The notes beneath the pieces are model-generated. The model saw only the letters and a list, made by a program, of their open reading frames with translations, was not told the origin of the DNA and made no database searches. From Bacteroidota bacterium (GTDB taxonomy: Bacteria; Bacteroidota; Ignavibacteria; Ignavibacteriales; Melioribacteraceae): a stretch of 21,798 nucleotides of DNA. Position numbers and translations under genes: made by a program. Position 1 is the first letter of the stretch, and every line of letters starts with the position of its first letter. Below, piece by piece: positions 15,669 through 21,798 of the stretch. The DNA is taken from positions 1 through 21,798 of the forward strand of contig JAEXOD010000078.1 in NCBI GenBank assembly GCA_023447335.1, read 5' to 3'.

Positions 15669-16766
15669 ATGATTAAAAAATTGTCAGTCTTAATTTTGTT
15701 GTTATCATATTTCAATGTATTTACTCAAACAATTGATGTATCTCTTAAAAAAGAAATAGAGCATTCAATAGTTAGAGGGTTAAAATATTTATATGAAAAA
15801 CAAAATGATGATGGGTCATGGGAACATTATCCTCCAATTACTGCATTAGTTTTATCTTCATTTTTAAGGGCACATCCCAACATCGGGATGCATGATACTC
15901 TCATACAAAAAGGATTTAATTTTTTAAGTAACTTTATTAAGTCGGACGGCGGCATTTATGCAGATGATATGAAGGCTTATAGCACATCTATTTGTTTAAT
16001 GGCGTATAAGGATCTAAACCTTATGGAGCATAAACAAATAATAAAAAATGCAGAATCATTTTTGATGGGTTTACAATTAGACGAAATAGGCGGATATTCA
16101 ATTGATAGTTTATACTATGGAGGAGTAAGTTACGGTGAAAAAGATAAAGCTCCGGACTTATCGAATTTACAATGGGCTATTGAAGCATTAAATGAAGAAG
16201 AAAAATTGAATGACATGGATTTAAATAAAAAGGATGAACAACATAAATCAAAAAAGAAACTATTCTTCCACAAAGCTCTGAAATTTATGGAGCGAACACA
16301 AAATTACAAAACTAATGACCATAATTATGGTTCTAATGACGGCGGATTTATGTACAGACCTGGTGATAGCAAAGCAGGGGGGACACTTTCGTATGGGGGT
16401 ATGACTTATGCCGGCTTAAAGAGTTTTATTTATGCAGGATTATCGAAAGATGATGAGAGGGTAATAGCTGCAGTTAACTGGTTAAAATCAAATTATACGG
16501 TTGATGAAAATCCAAAAATGGGAAACCAAGGTTTGTTTTACTATTTTCAAACTATGGCTAAAGCACTTTCGGTGTACGGTGAAGATAATTTTGTAATTAT
16601 TGACGGGAAAAATAAAAATTGGAGATATGATTTAGCAGATAAGCTTTTAAAGTTACAAACATCCGAAGGGTTTTGGGTAAACGAGAACGGAAGATGGTGG
16701 GAAAATAATCCTGTATTGGTAACAGCTTACTCAATTATTGCTTTAGAACAAATACTAAAAAAATAA
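15669..16766 (+). CDS. exported prenyltransferase/squalene-cyclase-repeat (alpha/alpha-toroid) protein
   Basis: A 365-residue protein with a signal peptide (about 1-20, MIKKLSVLILLLSYFNVFTQ) and the rest in repeated helix pairs of the terpenoid cyclase/prenyltransferase toroid superfamily. Two exact QW-type motifs (QxxxGxW) are seen: QNDDGSW (45-51) and QTSEGFW (330-336), with looser forms near SDGGIYADD (92-100) and NDGGFMYRP (223-231). The DxDD acid motif of squalene-hopene cyclase and the zinc ligands of protein prenyltransferases are not evident. The stretch SYGGMTYAGLKSFIYAG (241-257) followed by NPKMGNQGLFYYFQTMAKAL (281-300) looks like a conserved signature of a bacterial subfamily of unknown role. 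No T9SS tail, so it is probably periplasmic or held at the outer membrane by partners. A strong GGAGG site lies 4 bases before ATG; gap to the upstream gene is 11 bases. Confidence 0.87.
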   Translation: MIKKLSVLILLLSYFNVFTQTIDVSLKKEIEHSIVRGLKYLYEKQNDDGSWEHYPPITALVLSSFLRAHPNIGMHDTLIQKGFNFLSNFIKSDGGIYADDMKAYSTSICLMAYKDLNLMEHKQIIKNAESFLMGLQLDEIGGYSIDSLYYGGVSYGEKDKAPDLSNLQWAIEALNEEEKLNDMDLNKKDEQHKSKKKLFFHKALKFMERTQNYKTNDHNYGSNDGGFMYRPGDSKAGGTLSYGGMTYAGLKSFIYAGLSKDDERVIAAVNWLKSNYTVDENPKMGNQGLFYYFQTMAKALSVYGEDNFVIIDGKNKNWRYDLADKLLKLQTSEGFWVNENGRWWENNPVLVTAYSIIALEQILKK

Positions 16767-16784
16767 TAAAAATTCGGGGGAAAG

Positions 16785-19700
16785 ATGAAACTTTCTAAAG
16801 TATTAATTATATTTTTATCATTTGTTTTTGTCTTTTGTAACACAAAAGCTCAAGATGATAAATTTGTTAAAAAAGCCTTAGAGCTTTTAAAAGATTATAG
16901 GGTTCAATTACCAAAAATTGAAAAACCGACAAAAAGTGTCGATCAATTGTGGCAGGATGAAACCGAGAAGTATATTGAGGATACAAAAGGGACCATTCAA
17001 TACTGCAGTAACATCATAGCATTTAGCTCACAATATTCGGACGGAAATTGGTCTGCAAGTCAGGTAATAGGAGTTCCGAACGTTTATCCGTATTATGGAG
17101 ATCATCCAAATGCTTGGACTTCTTCAACAGCAGACGGTCAGCGCGAATTTCTTGAATTGGGATTTAATAACCCAATGCCTATAAGCAATATTGCTGTTTA
17201 TGAAACTTTTAATTGCGGTTCGGTAGATACAATTTATGTAAAAAATCCAAATACCGGTAATTGGGAAATTGTTTATCAAGGGGTTTCACATCATATTACT
17301 ACCCCAAGAATTTTTGAAGTTAGTTTTCCTCTTACTTCTTTTCCCGTATCTCAGATAAGGCTTGCAATTGACGCAATAGGTGTTCCCGGTTGGAATGAAA
17401 TTGATGCCGTTGCAATAGCAGACGAGATGATCAATCCGTTTATTGTAAATATAATGCCTAGTTACGGGCAAAGTCAACAATATGCAAATGCAATAATAAA
17501 CCAAAATATCTCAGTATGGGGAAATATTAAAGGGGGACTTCCGCCGTATTCTTATAGTATTGATTTCGGAGACGGTACCGATACAAGCGATTTTGTTTCT
17601 GATATGCACTATATAGGAGTAGATCATATTTACTCAACAGCCGGCGTTAAAACAGTAAAATTAACCGTAACTGATGATTCCGGTCTTTCAATATATAAAG
17701 AAGCACAGATTAGGGTTTTTGCTGCACCGACTCAACAAGTAAAAGTTAACATTGCAATTGAAAAAGGGCTTTTATTTTTATATAAGAATCAAACACCGGC
17801 AGGACATTGGTATGGAGAAGATTATTTGGCGTCTACAGGAATGGCTGTATTATCTTTCGAAGAAAACGGACACCTACCCACAAATAATTATAACGAAGAT
17901 ATTTATTCCGAATATGTTAGAAGAGGTTTAGATTATATATTATCAAATGCATATTGGGCGGATATATATCCGCAAACTGCAGGCAATCCGGATTCTGACG
18001 GAGACGGCAAGGGGGTTTATTTAGGAAACGGAAGTACATACCCAAATGGTATCGGTTTTTTAGCTATTCTGGGTGCTCATCGAAATGCTGAATCTGCAAA
18101 AGTTGATACAATTAGATCAAATAATATGGCGGGGCATAGTTATTATGATGTAATAGTTGATGTGGTGGATCAAATAGCCTTTAGCCAGACGGATGAGAAT
18201 GCAGGTTCTCAGAGGGGAGGTTGGAGGTATTATATTACAAGTGAAAATCAATATTCTTCTGATAACTCGGCAGTTCAGTGGCCCTCTTTGGTTTTAGAAG
18301 CTGCCCAAAATAATTGGGGAATTGCTATTCCGCAGTTTGTTAAGAACGAACTTAAATATTGGTTAATCTATTCTCAGGATGCAGAAGGAGGTTTCGGTTA
18401 TACTCAACCTTGGGAATATATAAATATTGCAAAAACCGGTGCCGGAATAGGTTGTTATGCGTTATTAGATTATACAAGTGATTCATTGGTTATTCAAAAT
18501 GCATTAAATTATTCAAATAATCATTGGTATGATACAAATGATCCTTATGGTTGGAGAGGACAGTTTTTTGGTAATTTATATGCTTTATATGGTATGGCAA
18601 AAGGGTTAAGGATAATTAATCATCGTGTAGGAATATCTAATGTTCATGCCCATAATTGGTATGAAGAATATGTTAATTTTCTATTAACTGATCCTACTTG
18701 GAAACAAAATGAATTGGGTGCATGGACAAATGCTGAATTTTTTGGTTCACAAGAGTTAAGTACAGGTTTTGCAGTTTTAGTTTTAACTCAGGGTGTAGTT
18801 ATTCCTCCGCCTGTTGCTGTTATTGATCCTATAGCACCGCACCCTATAAATTCAACATTTCAAGTATTCGGGAATAACTCTTATCATCAAGATCCTTCAA
18901 AATCGATTATTGAATGGAAGTGGGATTGGGATGCAAATAACGGAATTAATTGGGATGATCCAAATGCCTTAGGACCAAATCCTATTAATCCGGGTTATGC
19001 CGATAGCGGAAAATATGTAATTACTCTAAGAGTAAAAGATAATAGTACCCCTCCGATGTATGATACCGAAACTTATTTAGTTACAATTAACGATACTACA
19101 CAAAATCATCCACCGGTAGCAGTAGCTATTCCTCCAAATATGGGAGCGGGCTATGCCGGAAAAATTGGTGAACCCATATTGCTTGACGGAACATATAGCT
19201 ATGATCCCGACTACCCAAGAGACTCGGTTATAGTTTATAAATGGGATACAAACGGTGACGGTATTTTTGGAGATTATACTACACCGACTGTTACTTTAGT
19301 ATTTAATAATGAATATCAGGGACAAGTAGGCTTGAGAGTATATGATACTCACGGTGATAGCAGTAGCAACGTTTCTTATATCAATGTGGTTGCAAGTAGA
19401 AAAGATTTGCTTGTAAAAGAATTTATTCTTACATCTTCTTCGGTTAAGAACGGAAGAATAAAAGCAATAGCCGAAGAAATACCGATTATTCCCGGTGACA
19501 CATTGTATTTTTATGTGGTTTTACAAAATGATCCCACGAGCAATACAGATGTTAATAATGTTCTTGTTCGATTTTATGATGAAAATCCGTTAACAATAGG
19601 CAACAGATTAGGGGATGATTACATAGTAAATTTACCTATTGGTCAAGAAGCAATTATTGATACAAAAATTGAATTTCCGAATAACATACCCGGCGGATTA

Positions 19701-20387
19701 AGAAACTGTACAGTATTTTTAGATCCTTTACAGCAGGTTGACGAATGGAATGAAGTAAATAATTTGGCATCAAAACTAATTAATGTTGTAAAAATAATTA
19801 AACCGGATGATTTAGTGGCACAAACTCCACAAATTGGTCAAGTCTCATTAACTTGGATTGATAGATCAAAAAACGAAACTGGATTCGAAATTCAAAGAAA
19901 ATTGGGGAATTCTTTAAGCGTAGATACTTTTAAAGTAATTGGAACAGTCGGTGAAAACATTAATAATTATATGGATGAAAATGTTGAAGACAGTACTTTA
20001 TACACATATCGTGTTAGAGCTTTTAATTTAGAAGATTATTCAGAGTTTTCTAATGAAGTTTCTATAAAAACGCTATTTACAGATGTGGAAGAAATTAATA
20101 TCCCAACCTCGTTTTCGATATCCCAAAATTATCCAAATCCGTTTAATCCTGCAACTATAATCAAATATTCTGTCCCGACAGAAAGTAAAATTAAGTTAAC
20201 AATTTATAATGTATTAGGTGAAACAGTAAATGTTTTAAAAGACGAAGTGCAAAAAGCAGGATTTCACGAAATAACATGGAATGCAAAAGACTTAGCTAGT
20301 GGTGTTTACTTTGTTGAAATGAACGCTGAAAGTAAGATTGATTCTAAAAAATTTAGTGATGTTAAAAAGATGACCCTTCTTAAATAA
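16785..20387 (+). CDS. giant T9SS-secreted multidomain protein with alpha/alpha-toroid, PKD, CARDB and FN3 domains
   Basis: A 1200-residue surface or secreted protein. In order: signal peptide (1-22, cut near KAQ/DD); a discoidin-like beta domain (about 71-215) with SSQYSDGNWSASQ; PKD 1 (about 220-312) with SIDFGDGTDTS; a toroid domain of the prenyltransferase/squalene-cyclase repeat type (about 318-672) with QTPAGHW (336-342), QDAEGGFGY (531-539) and QNELGAW (641-647) and a Ca-loop-like DSDGDGKG (403-410); PKD 2 (about 675-770) and PKD 3 (775-870) with WDTNGDGIFGD; a CARDB-like domain (873-1003); fibronectin type III (1005-1097); and a T9SS type A sorting domain (1105-1200) opening with YPNPFNP. 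No DxDD cyclase motif is seen. Sorting by T9SS means export across the outer membrane and probable cell-surface attachment. GGGGGAAAG precedes the ATG. Last gene of the operon. Confidence 0.92.
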   Translation: MKLSKVLIIFLSFVFVFCNTKAQDDKFVKKALELLKDYRVQLPKIEKPTKSVDQLWQDETEKYIEDTKGTIQYCSNIIAFSSQYSDGNWSASQVIGVPNVYPYYGDHPNAWTSSTADGQREFLELGFNNPMPISNIAVYETFNCGSVDTIYVKNPNTGNWEIVYQGVSHHITTPRIFEVSFPLTSFPVSQIRLAIDAIGVPGWNEIDAVAIADEMINPFIVNIMPSYGQSQQYANAIINQNISVWGNIKGGLPPYSYSIDFGDGTDTSDFVSDMHYIGVDHIYSTAGVKTVKLTVTDDSGLSIYKEAQIRVFAAPTQQVKVNIAIEKGLLFLYKNQTPAGHWYGEDYLASTGMAVLSFEENGHLPTNNYNEDIYSEYVRRGLDYILSNAYWADIYPQTAGNPDSDGDGKGVYLGNGSTYPNGIGFLAILGAHRNAESAKVDTIRSNNMAGHSYYDVIVDVVDQIAFSQTDENAGSQRGGWRYYITSENQYSSDNSAVQWPSLVLEAAQNNWGIAIPQFVKNELKYWLIYSQDAEGGFGYTQPWEYINIAKTGAGIGCYALLDYTSDSLVIQNALNYSNNHWYDTNDPYGWRGQFFGNLYALYGMAKGLRIINHRVGISNVHAHNWYEEYVNFLLTDPTWKQNELGAWTNAEFFGSQELSTGFAVLVLTQGVVIPPPVAVIDPIAPHPINSTFQVFGNNSYHQDPSKSIIEWKWDWDANNGINWDDPNALGPNPINPGYADSGKYVITLRVKDNSTPPMYDTETYLVTINDTTQNHPPVAVAIPPNMGAGYAGKIGEPILLDGTYSYDPDYPRDSVIVYKWDTNGDGIFGDYTTPTVTLVFNNEYQGQVGLRVYDTHGDSSSNVSYINVVASRKDLLVKEFILTSSSVKNGRIKAIAEEIPIIPGDTLYFYVVLQNDPTSNTDVNNVLVRFYDENPLTIGNRLGDDYIVNLPIGQEAIIDTKIEFPNNIPGGLRNCTVFLDPLQQVDEWNEVNNLASKLINVVKIIKPDDLVAQTPQIGQVSLTWIDRSKNETGFEIQRKLGNSLSVDTFKVIGTVGENINNYMDENVEDSTLYTYRVRAFNLEDYSEFSNEVSIKTLFTDVEEINIPTSFSISQNYPNPFNPATIIKYSVPTESKIKLTIYNVLGETVNVLKDEVQKAGFHEITWNAKDLASGVYFVEMNAESKIDSKKFSDVKKMTLLK

Positions 20388-20440
20388 TAGTGCAAAATTG
20401 CAAACGGTATAAAAAGCACCAAATTGAACATTAATAATTA

Positions 20441-20476
20441 AAATAACCCTCTCGCAATTCACAGAGAGGGTTATTT
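20441..20476. terminator. two-way intrinsic terminator between converging genes
   Basis: AAATAACCCTCTC (20441-20453) pairs perfectly, 13 bases, with GAGAGGGTTATTT (20464-20476) around a 10-base loop. Both flanks are AT-rich: TTATTT on the plus side and TTATTTTAATTA on the minus side. It lies 54 bases after the giant protein's stop and about 150 bases beyond the citF stop, so it can end transcription from both directions. The remaining 20477-20625 is AT-rich and holds nothing I can identify beyond a 5-base dyad ATTCG/CGAAT at 20527-20538. Confidence 0.85.
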
Positions 20477-20625
20477 ATGCAAATAAAAAAAATATACAAA
20501 CTTTAATTAAACTTACCTTAATATTTATTCGGGCGAATGTAAAAAGCTTAATAAAAATATAAAATAAAAAGGTAGCTATTAAACTTTCATTATTTTGCTA
20601 TATTTCTAAACGGATCAACACCAAT

Positions 20626-21798
20626 TCATTCATCAATTACTTTAAATACAGAATCTAAAACTGTTCCGTCAACCCATTTTATAATTGCTACAACTTGATT
20701 TTTGTCTAATTTGGGTTTTGAACTCGGAATACCGCAGATTGAATCAACTTCTTTTTTTATTTCCTTAAGAGTTTTTATAGGTAATAAAGAGCCCTCAACG
20801 GCTTTCAGTAAATCTTTCCGTTTAGGGTTAATAGCAATTCCTCTTTCAGTAACAATTACGTCAATCAATTCACCCGGTCCGCAAAGCGTAGTTACTTCGT
20901 CCACAATAACAGGGATTCTATCTCGGAAAGAAGGGATTGCTAATATTGTACACTTTGAAAATAGGCAGTTTTGCCAACCTCCTATACCGTGTAATAAATA
21001 TCCGTCCGAATGAGTTACAACATTAGCATTAAAGTTTAAATCAACTTCAGTTGCGCCTAATACAACAGTATCAATAATTGAAGCAAAATTTCCTTTGCCG
21101 TGATAATTATAGCTAGTAAACGGGCTAGTATTAACATGGTTTGGATTTTCGCGCATAGAACGGACGCCTTCTAAATCGAAAGTTTGTCCGTCAAGAATAT
21201 AGTCCGTTAATCCTTCTTCAAGCATTTCGACTAAATATTTGTTACTACCGCCTCTAATAAAACGTGCTTTAATTCCTTTTTGTTTCATCTTCTCTTTCAG
21301 AAATAACGCAAAAGCTAAACTTGTTCCGCCTGCTCCCGCTTGGAATGAAAAGCCGTTTTTTAGAATACCGGCATCTTCAATAAACTGAGCTACATATTCC
21401 GCAATTAATAATCTATCAGGGCTTTTGGTAACTTCAGTAGTGCCGGAAACAATCTTGCTACTATCACCTAACGAATCAATTTGAACTACATAGTCAACAT
21501 TATTGCCTTGTATTTGCCATGGGTAGCAAGGGAACGGAACTAAATTATCGGTAACTACAATTACAGTATCTGCATATTCACTATCTGCTAATGCAAAACC
21601 AATTAACCCGCTTGCAGAGGGACCATCAACACCATTCGCATTACCAAACGGATCACTTGTCGGAGCTGCAATTACAGCTATATCAATATGAACCTCACCG
21701 TCTTGAACTGATTGATATCTTCCGCCATGTGAACGGAGCACGCCAATACCTGCCATTTTCCCGACGCTTGTAAATTTTCCTAAGGGACCATTCATGCT
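20626..21798 (-). CDS. citF: citrate lyase alpha subunit (citrate CoA-transferase), 5' end outside window
   Basis: The alpha subunit swaps acetyl for citryl on the acyl-carrier subunit of citrate lyase (EC 2.8.3.10), the first step in splitting citrate to acetate and oxaloacetate. About 390 residues are present. The frame stays open to the window edge (a Ser codon precedes the Met at 21795), and E. coli CitF is about 510 residues, so roughly the first 120 are missing; the Met is internal. Matches to CitF include SHGGRYQSVQDGEVHIDIAV, FGNANGVDGPS, FSFQAGAGGTSLAFALFL, ENPNHVNTS, LGATEVDLNFNANVVT, RDRIPVIVDEVTT and IVTERGIAINPKRKDLL. The canonical GASGGHSD near the second CoA-transferase domain reads HGIGGWQN here. 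No companion gene follows, so citD, citE and others would lie to the right, outside the window. Confidence 0.92.
   Translation of the reverse strand, partial: SMNGPLGKFTSVGKMAGIGVLRSHGGRYQSVQDGEVHIDIAVIAAPTSDPFGNANGVDGPSASGLIGFALADSEYADTVIVVTDNLVPFPCYPWQIQGNNVDYVVQIDSLGDSSKIVSGTTEVTKSPDRLLIAEYVAQFIEDAGILKNGFSFQAGAGGTSLAFALFLKEKMKQKGIKARFIRGGSNKYLVEMLEEGLTDYILDGQTFDLEGVRSMRENPNHVNTSPFTSYNYHGKGNFASIIDTVVLGATEVDLNFNANVVTHSDGYLLHGIGGWQNCLFSKCTILAIPSFRDRIPVIVDEVTTLCGPGELIDVIVTERGIAINPKRKDLLKAVEGSLLPIKTLKEIKKEVDSICGIPSSKPKLDKNQVVAIIKWVDGTVLDSVFKVIDE

Noticed and set aside
16785..20387. Squalene-hopene cyclase or terpene synthase activity
   Set aside because: Only the toroid repeats and QW-type motifs are present; no DxDD motif was found, and the protein is secreted.

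Overview
The window is AT-rich DNA from a bacterium of the Fibrobacterota-Chlorobiota-Bacteroidota (FCB) group, most likely an Ignavibacteria-like lineage. The best evidence is the C-terminus of the 1200-residue protein at 16785-20387, which carries a type IX secretion (T9SS) type A sorting domain beginning with the YPNPFNP signature typical of Ignavibacteria and relatives. Two TonB-dependent outer-membrane receptors, several signal peptides and a large RecQ agree with a Gram-negative FCB member. No rRNA, tRNA, CRISPR array, transposase or phage gene was found.

Layout. 1-335: non-coding, with a short direct repeat and an AT-rich dyad. 336-1955 (+): TPR-repeat protein. 1975-2574 (-): small membrane-anchored, highly charged protein of unknown function. 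2649-5261 (-): RecQ helicase with an extra C-terminal helix-turn-helix. 5262-5508: divergent intergenic region containing a very good sigma-54 (-24/-12) promoter facing right. 5509-7689 (+): a two-gene unit, 3-hydroxyacyl-CoA dehydrogenase and acetate kinase, closed by an intrinsic terminator at 7729-7758. 7780-10721 (+): MarC-family membrane protein, an SDR with a degenerate active site, and an FAD-dependent dehydrogenase, tightly packed. 10722-10828: a short regulatory gap with a perfect 19-bp palindrome. 10829-20387 (+): a five-gene, 9.6-kb envelope operon (YdjY-domain protein, two TonB-dependent receptors, a small exported toroid protein, a giant T9SS-secreted toroid protein). 20441-20476: a two-way terminator. 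20626-21798 (-): the 3' part of citrate lyase alpha, cut by the window edge.

How the genes work together. The hbd-like gene and ackA look like a sigma-54-controlled module of acyl-CoA and acetate/ATP metabolism. CitF, which releases acetate from citrate, fits the same fermentative theme but lies on the other strand and may be unrelated in regulation. The most interesting block is the five-gene envelope operon. It combines two receptors (one with heme-receptor-like sequence features) with two extracytoplasmic alpha/alpha-toroid proteins of the prenyltransferase/squalene-cyclase repeat superfamily and a YdjY-domain protein. None of the toroids shows the DxDD motif of squalene-hopene cyclase. 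I infer a surface capture-and-uptake or surface-processing system whose substrate cannot be read from the sequence.
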